From: Nonlabens spongiae
GTDB taxonomy: Bacteria > Bacteroidota > Bacteroidia > Flavobacteriales > Flavobacteriaceae
Direction: 5' to 3'
Assembly: GCF_002117125.1 (NCBI RefSeq)
Contig: NZ_CP019344.1
Coordinates: forward strand, 124,001-188,000
Length of the DNA: 64,000 bases
This document shows, one piece after another, positions 53,106 through 60,847 of the stretch (position 1 is the first letter of the stretch; each line of letters starts with the position of its first letter). The notes beneath the pieces are model-generated. The model saw only the letters and a list, made by a program, of their open reading frames with translations, did no database searches and had not been told where the DNA came from. Made by a program: the position numbers and the translations under genes.

Positions 53106-54122
53106 TTGAAAAAAATATTGCTGGTTATTTTTTTAGTTGTTTCCGCTTTCGCGAAAGCGCAAATAGGAGGAAGATCTACCTACCAATTTCTTAATTTGGT
53201 CAACGGTGCCAAACAAGGAGCACTGGGCGGCCGTGTCCTAACCTCTGTGGACTATGATCCTACATCAGGAATCTACAATCCCGCAACCATCAATCGTAAG
53301 ATGGATAACCAGCTGCAAGTGAATTACGTGAATTACTTAGCTGATGTGAATTACGGTACGGCAAGCTACGCGTATACTTGGGACCAGCATGTACAGACTT
53401 TTCACGCTGGCGTTGTATATCTTAACTACGGGAGTTTTGATGGATACAATGAGCTGGGTGAATCTACGGGAGAGTTCGGTGGAAATGAAGTGGCTGTAAG
53501 TTTTGGGTATAGTTACAACATTCCCTGGACCGATTTTTATGTGGGGGCCAACTTAAAGTTGATCAGTTCTCAGCTGGAACAATACAGTTCTTTAGGTGGA
53601 GCGGTAGACTTGGGATTATTGTATTATAATGAAGACAAGTGGATACGTGCGGCGGTGGTTGTACGTAATATTGGAACTCAATTTACACCTTATAACGAGA
53701 TCTACGAGCCCTTGCCACTAGAAGTTTCCGCTGGTTTTTCAAATACCATGCGTAATCTACCTGTACGATTGCATGTAACATTGGAAAATTTGCAGCAATG
53801 GAACCTCGCATTCTCAAACGATGCAAATGCCGAGCGTGATCTCGATGGAAATGTTATTGAAGATGAGCCCGGTTTTTTCAATAATGCATTACGACACACC
53901 GTAGTAGGAGTGGAGATATTCCCAGAAAGTGCCTTTGAGGTGCGATTGGGTTACAGTTTTAGAAGAGCAGAAGAACTACGCATTGCAGATACTCGCGCCT
54001 TTTCTGGTTTGAGTGGAGGTTTCTCCTTAAAAATCAATAAATTACGATTTAGTTACACTCACGCGAGATATACGCTGGCAGCTCATACTAGCATTATTGG
54101 GCTCAATATCGATTTACGCTAA
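53106..54122 (+). CDS. porQ: type IX secretion system protein PorQ
   Basis: Outer-membrane protein that, with PorU/PorV/PorZ, helps attach cargo to the surface. 338 residues from TTG at 53106, chosen because it gives a proper signal peptide (MKKILLVIFLVV then SAFAKAQ); a TTG at 53049 adds 19 residues that are not signal-like. GGRSTYQFLNLVNGAKQGALGG and YDPTSGIYNPATINR are PorQ/PorV-family features, and the barrel ends IIGLNIDLR. The palindrome supplies the AKA before the predicted cleavage point. Its stop overlaps the cmk start by one base. Confidence 0.9.
   Translation: MKKILLVIFLVVSAFAKAQIGGRSTYQFLNLVNGAKQGALGGRVLTSVDYDPTSGIYNPATINRKMDNQLQVNYVNYLADVNYGTASYAYTWDQHVQTFHAGVVYLNYGSFDGYNELGESTGEFGGNEVAVSFGYSYNIPWTDFYVGANLKLISSQLEQYSSLGGAVDLGLLYYNEDKWIRAAVVVRNIGTQFTPYNEIYEPLPLEVSAGFSNTMRNLPVRLHVTLENLQQWNLAFSNDANAERDLDGNVIEDEPGFFNNALRHTVVGVEIFPESAFEVRLGYSFRRAEELRIADTRAFSGLSGGFSLKINKLRFSYTHARYTLAAHTSIIGLNIDLR
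53144..53159. repeat. CGCTTTCGCGAAAGCG palindrome, copy 15 (in porQ signal peptide)
   Basis: Perfect copy, read as AFAKA; AKA immediately precedes Q and forms the predicted signal-peptidase I site. Confidence 0.95.
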
Positions 54123-54823
54123 TGAAAAAAATTACCATCGCCATAGACGGTCATTCCAGTACGGGAAAAAGTACCGCAGCAAAACAATTGGCCAAAAAGC
54201 TCAACTATATCTATGTCGATACGGGTGCCATGTACCGAGCCGTGTCTTACTTTGTTCTTCAAAATAGACTTATTGAAAATGGTCAGGTCAAAGAAAATGA
54301 ATTGACCGACCACTTGGAGGATATCAAAATTCGTTTTGAGAATAATCCCGATTCTAAAAATGCTGATGTCTATCTGAATAATGTAAATATTGAAAAAGAA
54401 ATCAGGACATTAGAAGTAAGCAATATCGTCAGTAGAGTGGCAGAAATTTCTGCTGTACGCAAAAAACTGGTGCAACAGCAACAGGCTATGGGAGTGGAAA
54501 AAGGTATCGTGATGGACGGTCGCGACATAGGTAGCGTGGTTTTTCCAGATGCAGAGCTTAAGGTTTTCATGACTGCAGCACCAGAAGTGCGAGCTACGCG
54601 TCGCTATGATGAACTTATTGAGAGAGGTGATGATATCACCTTTGATGAAGTCCTGAAAAATGTTTTGGAACGTGATCGCATTGATTCTTCTCGTGAGGAC
54701 AGTCCGCTTATTCAAACTGAAGATGCCTTGTTACTAGATACTTCAAAGATGTCACGCGAGGCGCAGTTAGAGCAATTGGAACAATGGGCACGTGAGCGTA
54801 TTCCAGATGGCAGTGAGCAGTAA
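54122..54823 (+). CDS. cmk: cytidylate kinase
   Basis: Phosphorylates CMP and dCMP with ATP. 233 residues. The P-loop is IAIDGHSSTGKSTAAKQLA (about 5-23), followed by YVDTGAMYRAVSYF, the NMP-binding insert, MDGRDIGSVVFPDAELKVF and a lid with the DRIDSSREDSPL segment. Normal length. Translational coupling to porQ (TAATG). This porQ-cmk pairing is common in Bacteroidota. Confidence 0.96.
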   Translation: MKKITIAIDGHSSTGKSTAAKQLAKKLNYIYVDTGAMYRAVSYFVLQNRLIENGQVKENELTDHLEDIKIRFENNPDSKNADVYLNNVNIEKEIRTLEVSNIVSRVAEISAVRKKLVQQQQAMGVEKGIVMDGRDIGSVVFPDAELKVFMTAAPEVRATRRYDELIERGDDITFDEVLKNVLERDRIDSSREDSPLIQTEDALLLDTSKMSREAQLEQLEQWARERIPDGSEQ

Positions 54824-54871
54824 GCAGTTGCAGTATGTAGTAACGACTAACGTCAACCTATTTAATAAGAC

Positions 54872-54913
54872 CTGTCACGCTGAGCGTTTCGACTCCGCTC
54901 AACGACCACCTGT
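54872..54913. repeat. imperfect inverted repeat of the CGCTGAGCG...CGCTCAACG type
   Basis: GTCACGCTGAGCG, then TTTCGACTC, then CGCTCAACGACC; the arms TGAGCG and CGCTCA form a stem. It resembles a dispersed intergenic repeat often seen in Bacteroidota, from memory. One copy in this window, between cmk and the convergent pyrF. Confidence 0.5.
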
Positions 54914-54970
54914 CAAAGCGGTTAAAAATTTATCGTGTAAGTTCAGTCGCTTAGATTCATATTGCTGAAC

Positions 54971-55786
54971 TTAACCTAACAACTCAGCCATCTGCTCCTG
55001 AAGTTCTTTAGCTTTTTCTCGAGCTTTTTCAGCAAAATCTTCTCCGTTTGAAGCATAGATAATCCCACGTGATGAATTGATCAGCAAACCTACCAATTCG
55101 TTTTTACCATATTTATAGACCTCTTTCAGACTTCCTCCTTGAGCGCCTACACCGGGAGCGAGTAAGAAAGAATCAGGAACTATTTTTCTCACTTCGGTTA
55201 ATGAAGAAGCTTTTGTGGCTCCCACTACATACATTAATCGATCACTGTCCTTATAGTCTTGCGTTTTTCTCAAAACATCTTCAAATAAGAGGTTGCCTTG
55301 TTGTGATTCAGTCATTTGGAAATCAGCGGCTCCACGGTTTGAGGTTAATGCCAATAGAATCGCATATTTTCCATCAAATTCCAGAAATGGCTCCACGGAA
55401 TCTCTTCCCATGTAGGGAGCAATCGTCACGCTGTCAAAATTAAGGTCTTCAAAAAAAGCTTTGGCGTATCTGGTGGACGTGTTTCCTATATCGCCACGTT
55501 TCGCATCAGCGATAGTAAAATGATTGGGATAGTTTTCGTTTAGGTAATTAATTATTTTCTCCAGCGCTACCCAGCCTTTAACTCCATAGGCTTCAAAAAA
55601 TGCCGTGTTGGGTTTATAAGCAACACATAAATCGTGAGTGGCGTCTATGATCGCTTTCGCGAAAGCGAAAATAGGATCCTCCTCCTTCAATAAATGCGGC
55701 GGTATCTTCTCAAGATCCACATCCAGACCTACACAGAGAAACGACTTTTTTTCAAGGATTTGTTGATGGAGTTGGGTTGTGGTCAT
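54971..55786 (-). CDS. pyrF: orotidine-5'-phosphate decarboxylase, type 2
   Basis: Last step of UMP synthesis. 271 residues from the ATG at 55786 ([20 protein letters not shown]); an upstream in-frame start at 55831 lies inside the preceding gene. [33 protein letters not shown] (catalytic Lys/Asp), [15 protein letters not shown] and [10 protein letters not shown] mark the type 2 (long) family. A palindrome copy is read as FAFAKAI at about 40-46, just before [14 protein letters not shown]. The preceding gene on the strand is the nuclease-peptidase fusion, whose stop is 11 bp upstream. Confidence 0.95.
   Translation of the reverse strand: MTTTQLHQQILEKKSFLCVGLDVDLEKIPPHLLKEEDPIFAFAKAIIDATHDLCVAYKPNTAFFEAYGVKGWVALEKIINYLNENYPNHFTIADAKRGDIGNTSTRYAKAFFEDLNFDSVTIAPYMGRDSVEPFLEFDGKYAILLALTSNRGAADFQMTESQQGNLLFEDVLRKTQDYKDSDRLMYVVGATKASSLTEVRKIVPDSFLLAPGVGAQGGSLKEVYKYGKNELVGLLINSSRGIIYASNGEDFAEKAREKAKELQEQMAELLG
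55652..55667. repeat. CGCTTTCGCGAAAGCG palindrome, copy 16 (in pyrF)
   Basis: Perfect copy, read as AFAKA. Confidence 0.95.
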
Positions 55787-57059
55787 TTGATATCTGGTTA
55801 TTTGATGTCTATGAAATATTCCGACAGCCATTCTCCTAAAATGTCGCCAATATGTTTCAGTCTCGAATGATTTTTAATCATATTAATTTCGTTCAAACGA
55901 TATATTATACTTGTTTTTGAAACGTTGAAATGGTGTGACAATCTGTTTATTACAAAATTAAAATGCTTAATTGATTTCGGATCATCGTTAAATCTCAAAT
56001 CTCTTTTATACCCCTCATACCTCCAAGATTTAATAACTAATGAAGATTTAGGAATAAGTAATGAAGCCGAAAAGTAATTTGCCTGCCATTCAATCCAGTT
56101 CTTAGCATTCTTCAATTCATACTTTGCAATTTGAAAATTGAATTTAGAATCTGAAAAAGAATTCAATAAATTCTGATTTATACTAAGTTTCTGATGTAAT
56201 ATAAAGTGTCCAAATTCATGGCCAATTACAAAGAGTTCTCTCTTCGTATTTTGTAAATTCTGATTGATTTTGATCAATCTTTCTTCGATATCACAAGTTC
56301 CTAGAATGCTATCATCGCGAAATTTCCAGAATTGAGTTTTAATTCCATATTCTTGACTCATGTATTCAACTAATTCTGTTGTGCTAATTCCGTAAGACTT
56401 CAAAAGAATATCCTCACTAAATTTGTTTAGTTCTTTTTCTGCAATTTTTTCAATATCCGCTTTAGAAAGCCTGTCTATTCCATAGCTGGCTTTCTCTGAG
56501 GATTGGATTAAACATTCAAAAATGGCGGAATCTATTTTCTGAGTTAGCATATCAATATCATCACCTAAAACGAGATTTTTATCATCTATAAGCCAAGGGA
56601 TGATCGTGGAATTACCGAAATTTCTTTTATAAAGAATTATCTTATAATTCAGTTCCGAACTTCCCTCAATAACCATCATATTCATGCTGCTAGCATAATC
56701 CATGGCCCCTTTAGACAAAGGAGAGTTTGAAACAAAAATAGCTTTAGCATTTAGCCTAGTCGACTCACAAATATCTGCATAAAATTTTTTGACAGCTGAT
56801 ATCGGAATTCGTGACTTATAATTCTTACATTCTATAAAATAAATTAACGAACATCTGTTCGCGCCCGGAGGCCAAATTTCAATCGTTAAGTCGAACTCAA
56901 TCTCACCATCTGGTCTATTGATTGATGGATATTTTTTTTTGGTGAACACTCTAGCGAACTCTTCGTTAATTCCGAGGAGAGATTTTCCAAGCACATTTCT
57001 TATAATTTTTAGAGTACTGTGCTCTAGAGAATCGCCTTTTTCGACAGTGTTCATTTGAT
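55783..57059. repeat. 9-bp direct repeats TCATTTGAT bounding the nuclease-peptidase gene
   Basis: Identical 9-mers lie at 55783-55791 and 57051-57059. On the minus strand each reads ATCAAATGA and contains a start codon: the one at 55786 of pyrF and the one at 57054 of the fusion gene. A third, near copy (ATCAAATAA) contains the stop of the fusion gene at 55798. They may mark the edges of an inserted cassette. Confidence 0.5.
55798..57054 (-). CDS. fusion of PD-(D/E)xK nuclease-like domain and ImmA/IrrE zinc peptidase
   Basis: 418 residues, no signal or membrane segment. N-terminal region 1-140 looks like an Mrr-type nuclease fold: Asp55 in EFDLTIEI, Glu75-x-Lys77 in [11 protein letters not shown], then [19 protein letters not shown]. 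Residues 150-255 are a helical linker. The C-terminal region has HEFGH at 279-283 ([16 protein letters not shown]), Glu322 in [19 protein letters not shown] and a helix-turn-helix-like [16 protein letters not shown], all typical of ImmA/IrrE peptidases, which cleave repressors. The gene is visibly more AT-rich than prfA and pyrF around it. Suggests a regulatory or defence role; function unknown. Confidence 0.82.
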   Translation of the reverse strand: MNTVEKGDSLEHSTLKIIRNVLGKSLLGINEEFARVFTKKKYPSINRPDGEIEFDLTIEIWPPGANRCSLIYFIECKNYKSRIPISAVKKFYADICESTRLNAKAIFVSNSPLSKGAMDYASSMNMMVIEGSSELNYKIILYKRNFGNSTIIPWLIDDKNLVLGDDIDMLTQKIDSAIFECLIQSSEKASYGIDRLSKADIEKIAEKELNKFSEDILLKSYGISTTELVEYMSQEYGIKTQFWKFRDDSILGTCDIEERLIKINQNLQNTKRELFVIGHEFGHFILHQKLSINQNLLNSFSDSKFNFQIAKYELKNAKNWIEWQANYFSASLLIPKSSLVIKSWRYEGYKRDLRFNDDPKSIKHFNFVINRLSHHFNVSKTSIIYRLNEINMIKNHSRLKHIGDILGEWLSEYFIDIK

Positions 57060-57083
57060 CAAAAATAGGTGATTATTTAAGTC

Positions 57084-58160
57084 TTACAAATCCTCCTCCG
57101 TCATTTTCAACTTCTCCGTATTGTCTACCAGCTGTAACTCATCAATAATTTTCTGGATGTCACCGTTGATGATATTATCCAGATCGTAAAGCGTTAAGTT
57201 GATTCTATGGTCTGTTACACGTCCCTGTGGATAATTATACGTACGGATTTTTGCGCTACGGTCCCCAGAGCTCACCATATTCTTACGTTTTTCAGAATCG
57301 GCTTCAAGTTTCTTTTGAAGCTCCAGTTCGTAGAGTCTGGAACGCAAAACCTTAAGTGCTTTTTCAAGATTCTTGTGAGAGGATTTTTGATCCTGACAGC
57401 TCACGATCATTCCGGTAGGTTCATGGTGTAATTTAATCGCCGAGTAAGTCGTGTTTACTGACTGCCCACCAGGTCCGGTAGAGGTGGTGCGCTCTATGCG
57501 TACCTCTGTCATATCCAGCTCCACGTCAAATTCCTCAGCTTCGGGCAAAACCATTACCGTTGCGGCACTCGTGTGGACACGACCTTGAGTTTCTGTTTGT
57601 GGGACACGCTGTACGCGGTGCACACCGGCCTCAAACTTTAAGGTCCCATATACATCCTCACCATTCACTTCAAGAATAATTTCCTTGTAACCACCGCTGG
57701 TTCCTTCACTTGTATCGACAACGCTGGTAGACCAGCCTTTGCTAGAGCAATACTTTTCATACATCCTGAAAAGATCACCCGCAAAAATACTTGCCTCATC
57801 ACCACCAGCACCAGCACGTATTTCCATAACGGCATTTTTAGCATCTTCTGGATCCTTAGGAACCAGCATCATGCGTATTTCTTCTTCAAGAGCTGGAATT
57901 GCTTCCTTAGCCTCGTCGTATTGCATTTGAGCCATTTCAGTCATGTCCGGATCGCTACCGTCTGCAATAATTTCTTTTGCCTCTTCAAGATTTGCGGTAA
58001 GCGTGACATACTCGTCACGTTTATCCATTAATTTTTTAAGGTCTTTATATTCTTTGGTAAGTTGCACATACCTTTTCTGATCAGCGATGATATCAGGCTG
58101 TATGATCAAATCGTTAACTTCGTCAAAACGATTTTTTACAATATTCAATTTATCAATCAT
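57084..58160 (-). CDS. prfA: peptide chain release factor 1
   Basis: Reads UAA and UAG and triggers peptide release. 358 residues, normal length. The GGQ loop is [16 protein letters not shown] near residue 230. The second GAGG-type motif [19 protein letters not shown] (about 112-130) is a release-factor hallmark. The codon-recognition loop near 190 ([17 protein letters not shown]) carries the RF1-type residues rather than the RF2 SPF tripeptide. Upstream of the nuclease fusion gene (29-bp gap) on the same strand. Confidence 0.96.
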   Translation of the reverse strand: MIDKLNIVKNRFDEVNDLIIQPDIIADQKRYVQLTKEYKDLKKLMDKRDEYVTLTANLEEAKEIIADGSDPDMTEMAQMQYDEAKEAIPALEEEIRMMLVPKDPEDAKNAVMEIRAGAGGDEASIFAGDLFRMYEKYCSSKGWSTSVVDTSEGTSGGYKEIILEVNGEDVYGTLKFEAGVHRVQRVPQTETQGRVHTSAATVMVLPEAEEFDVELDMTEVRIERTTSTGPGGQSVNTTYSAIKLHHEPTGMIVSCQDQKSSHKNLEKALKVLRSRLYELELQKKLEADSEKRKNMVSSGDRSAKIRTYNYPQGRVTDHRINLTLYDLDNIINGDIQKIIDELQLVDNTEKLKMTEEDL

Positions 58161-58286
58161 GGAATTTTATTCTTTGCCGGGAGGGCATAGGCTCTAAATA
58201 ATAGTGCTCTTTTGCTCGTGCCGCTCGTATCGCGAAAATACGGATTTTGAGGTGATTTAGATATACCTAAGGCAGTCTCCGTTACC

Positions 58287-58314
58287 ATCTCAACGGGCTT
58301 AAGCCCGTTGAGAT
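58287..58314. repeat. 28-bp perfect palindrome
   Basis: ATCTCAACGGGCTT followed directly by its reverse complement, with no loop, in the divergent spacer between prfA and an outer-membrane protein gene. G+C-rich centre; a dispersed repeat of the CAACGGGC type is my guess. No other copy in the window. Confidence 0.85.
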
Positions 58315-58370
58315 TACCTTACTAATAATGGAAACGGCACCATACTTGATGCCAATCTGAAAATTTCATC

Positions 58371-58988
58371 ATGACCAAAAACTATTTTTTACTCGTTTTA
58401 ATACTCATTTCTCAAACCATGCTCGCTCAGAATATTGAAATCGGAGCTGGAGCTGGGTCAGGGGCTTTTTACCTCATAGAAGAAATAGACGATAATTCAC
58501 GAGCTATTTATGAGGGACCTGCCTCTCTTTATATGGATTTCAAATACAATTTCAATGGAGTAGAAGGCGTGAAACTACGCATGCTTCATACAAGTGTTAT
58601 GGTTGAGGGGCAAGATTATCAGTCTGGTCTTTCACTTAATGGTACTGTGGATGCATTCAGCTTCTTACTTTTATACGAGCGTTTGAGGGCAGATAAAAAA
58701 TTTAACGTGGGATATAATTTTGGTTTGGGACACACCATTCAAAACTTCAATCGGAATACGAGATCTGGTGCAAATGATGTTCAGGATCGATTCATGAGCT
58801 TGAATTTTACCGGGATAGCCTCACTTCAACTTAGCGATCGACTAAGATTGAAAGGCGAAGCGGGCTTTCTCTGGACAGATCCCATCAATTCGCTACGTGG
58901 ATCGGACTACTGGCAAACTGCTGGTGAGGACTTAAGTTTTCTTGTACAATTAGGATTAAGTTACTCGTTTCTAAAAGATGAGCAATAA
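58371..58988 (+). CDS. small outer-membrane beta-barrel protein
   Basis: 205 residues with signal peptide (MTKNYFLLVLILISQTMLAQ). The mature part has alternating strand patterns (IEIGAGAGSGAFYLIEE, YMDFKYNFNGVEGVKLRML, FNVGYNFGLGHTIQNF, LSFLVQLGLSYSFL). No named family. It overlaps msrA by 11 bp at its 3' end, so the two are translated together. Confidence 0.75.
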   Translation: MTKNYFLLVLILISQTMLAQNIEIGAGAGSGAFYLIEEIDDNSRAIYEGPASLYMDFKYNFNGVEGVKLRMLHTSVMVEGQDYQSGLSLNGTVDAFSFLLLYERLRADKKFNVGYNFGLGHTIQNFNRNTRSGANDVQDRFMSLNFTGIASLQLSDRLRLKGEAGFLWTDPINSLRGSDYWQTAGEDLSFLVQLGLSYSFLKDEQ

Positions 58989-59526
58989 GAAACTCGATTT
59001 CGGAGGTGGTTGTCACTGGTGTACTGAAGCTGTTTTCCAGGCATTGCCCTACGTTGATAAAGTAGAACAGGGCTATATAAAAAGTAGCCCTCCCTTCGAT
59101 AGTTGGAGCGAAGCGGTCATCGTACACTTTTCAGATCACGGTAGAATTCCAGAGCTCATGGACATCCATCTGGCTACGCACAAAAGTACTTCTGAGCACT
59201 CACGCAGGGCAGAGTATCGCAGCGCTGTTTATTATTTTGATAACGGGTTGAAAAAAGAACTTGAGAGTGTAATAATCCCGCTTTCGCGCTGCGCCGATGG
59301 CAAGCCTTGCCAACTTCGCCGAAGTGGCTACGAAGGCTGCATGGCGACCGAGGGAAAGCGGAACAAAAATTACATCACAAAAATTTTACCTTTTAAGGAT
59401 TTCAAACCATCCCGAGAGTCGATCCAGAATTATTATCAAACAAGACCAGACGCCCCATTTTGCACCAGATACATCGAGCCAAAGCTTAGTATCGTGCGAG
59501 AAATTTTAAGTTCTAGTGATAAGTAA
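58978..59526 (+). CDS. msrA: peptide-methionine (S)-S-oxide reductase carrying an in-frame repeat element
   Basis: Reduces methionine-S-sulfoxide in proteins. 182 residues. The catalytic Cys12 is in DFGGGCHWCTEAVF (GCHWC in place of the usual GCFWC); EYRSAVYYFDNGLKKELE and the C-terminal FCTRYIEPKLS follow. Residues 101-128 are encoded by the 82-bp long palindrome element and its flanking base pair; this stretch adds three Cys (105, 111, 121) and basic residues between the helix ending ESVII and the strand NYITKIL. The sequence is a divergent MsrA branch. It overlaps purM at the 3' end by 14 bp. Confidence 0.86.
   Translation: MSNKKLDFGGGCHWCTEAVFQALPYVDKVEQGYIKSSPPFDSWSEAVIVHFSDHGRIPELMDIHLATHKSTSEHSRRAEYRSAVYYFDNGLKKELESVIIPLSRCADGKPCQLRRSGYEGCMATEGKRNKNYITKILPFKDFKPSRESIQNYYQTRPDAPFCTRYIEPKLSIVREILSSSDK
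59279..59360 (+). repeat. 82-bp long form of the palindrome element, copy B (inside msrA)
   Basis: Begins CGCTTTCGCG and ends AAAGCG, i.e. bases 1-10 and 11-16 of the short palindrome with 66 bp between. 74 of 82 bases match copy A (29348-29429 reversed). The insert contains a hairpin GCC-A-ACTTC-GCC-GAAGT-GGC. One base pair outside extends the terminal match (C...G). It is read through by msrA without a stop. Confidence 0.88.
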
Positions 59527-60694
59527 ACGTACCGAATTCAGATTTGATCGTCAGTTTCTTCTCATCGCTCTCTTCAACGCGACCAATTATTTTTGCATCG
59601 ACATTAAAGGATTTTGAAATTTCAATAATCGCCTCAGCCGCTTGAGGTTCCACATAGAGTTCCATACGATGACCCATGTTGAACACCTGATACATTTCCT
59701 TCCAATCGGTTCCTGATTCCTCCTGAATCATTTGGAAAAGTGGTGGTAGCTCAAATAAGTTGTCTTTAATCACATGGACGTTATCAACAAAATGCAGCAC
59801 TTTAGTCTGCGCTCCTCCCGAGCAGTGCACCATTCCACAAATCTGGTCGCGGCTCACTTCATTCAGTAGTTTCTTAATCACGGGTGCGTAGGTACGAGTA
59901 GGGGAGAGTACAAGCTTTCCAGCGTCTAGCGGGCTGCCTTCAACAGGATCCGTCAAGTTCTTGGAGCCAGAATAGGTAAGTTCTGAGGGTACTGCTGGAT
60001 CAAAAGTCTGCGGGTAAGCTGCTCCTACTGTTTTGCCAAAAACATCGTGGCGCGCACTGGTAAGACCGTTTGATCCCATTCCACCATTATATTCAGATTC
60101 ATAAGTGGCTTGACCATGACTGGCTAATCCCACAATCACATTCCCAGGCTTAATATGGGCGTTATCAATGACGTCATCGCGTTTCATGCGCGCAGTCACG
60201 GTTGAATCTACAATGATAGTGCGTACTAAGTCACCCACATCGGCAGTTTCACCTCCCGTAGAAATAATCTCAACACCGTGTTTTTTAAGATCTGCGATCA
60301 ATTCTTCAGTGCCATTAATAATAGCGCTGATTACCTCGCCAGGTATCAGATTTTTGTTCCGACCTATAGTGCTGGAAAGAAGAATATTTTCAGTTGCTCC
60401 CACGCATAAAAGGTCGTCAATATTCATAATTAGAGCATCTTGAGCGATCCCTTTCCAAACGGATAAATCTCCAGTTTCTTTCCAATAAGCGTATGCTAGA
60501 CTAGACTTAGTCCCTGCACCGTCTGCATGCATGATCAAACAGTGCTGCTCTGAGCCTGTGAGGTGGTCTGGAACAATCTTGCAGAAAGCCTTGGGAAATA
60601 GTCCCTTGTCTACATTTTTAATAGCATTGTGAACATCTTCCTTTCCTGCGCTAACACCTCGTTGCGCATAACGTTTTGAAACTTCTTGACCCAT
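59513..60694 (-). CDS. purM: phosphoribosylformylglycinamidine cyclo-ligase (AIR synthetase)
   Basis: Fifth step of purine synthesis, forming aminoimidazole ribonucleotide with ATP. 393 residues, the longer Bacteroidota form. The start MGQEVSKRYAQRGVSAGKED is the family N-terminus; HADGAGTKSSLAYAY, DALIMNIDDLLCVGA (Mg/ATP site), GGETADVGDLVR and GLASHGQATYESEYNGGMGSNGLTSAR-type loop (marker: GMGSNGLTSAR) follow. Its last 14 bases overlap the end of msrA on the other strand. Confidence 0.94.
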   Translation of the reverse strand: MGQEVSKRYAQRGVSAGKEDVHNAIKNVDKGLFPKAFCKIVPDHLTGSEQHCLIMHADGAGTKSSLAYAYWKETGDLSVWKGIAQDALIMNIDDLLCVGATENILLSSTIGRNKNLIPGEVISAIINGTEELIADLKKHGVEIISTGGETADVGDLVRTIIVDSTVTARMKRDDVIDNAHIKPGNVIVGLASHGQATYESEYNGGMGSNGLTSARHDVFGKTVGAAYPQTFDPAVPSELTYSGSKNLTDPVEGSPLDAGKLVLSPTRTYAPVIKKLLNEVSRDQICGMVHCSGGAQTKVLHFVDNVHVIKDNLFELPPLFQMIQEESGTDWKEMYQVFNMGHRMELYVEPQAAEAIIEISKSFNVDAKIIGRVEESDEKKLTIKSEFGTFTYH

Positions 60695-60776
60695 GGGACA
60701 AAGTTAGGAAAGGAGATATTATTTCTTGAAGAACTTTTAAATAGGATTTATAGCAGAACCACATTTTTGATATTCT

Positions 60777-60792
60777 CGCTTTCGCGAAAGCG
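60777..60792. repeat. CGCTTTCGCGAAAGCG palindrome, copy 17 (intergenic)
   Basis: Perfect copy, 83 bp upstream of the purM start and just downstream of the glutamine-synthetase terminator. Confidence 0.95.
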
Positions 60793-60798
60793 TGAACA

Positions 60799-60826
60799 AA
60801 AAAAGCCCTCGATTTCTCGAAGGCTT
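60799..60826 (-). terminator. rho-independent terminator of the glutamine synthetase gene
   Basis: On the minus strand: AAGCCTTCGA / TCGAGGGCTT (one mismatch) with a GAAA loop, followed by seven T. It begins 22 bp after the stop of the glutamine synthetase gene. Confidence 0.75.
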
Positions 60827-60847
60827 CATGACTGATTTTCTAAAAGT

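Noticed and set aside
55787..55831. Upstream start of pyrF at 55831
   Set aside because: It would begin inside the coding region of the nuclease-peptidase gene and adds a non-conserved leader.
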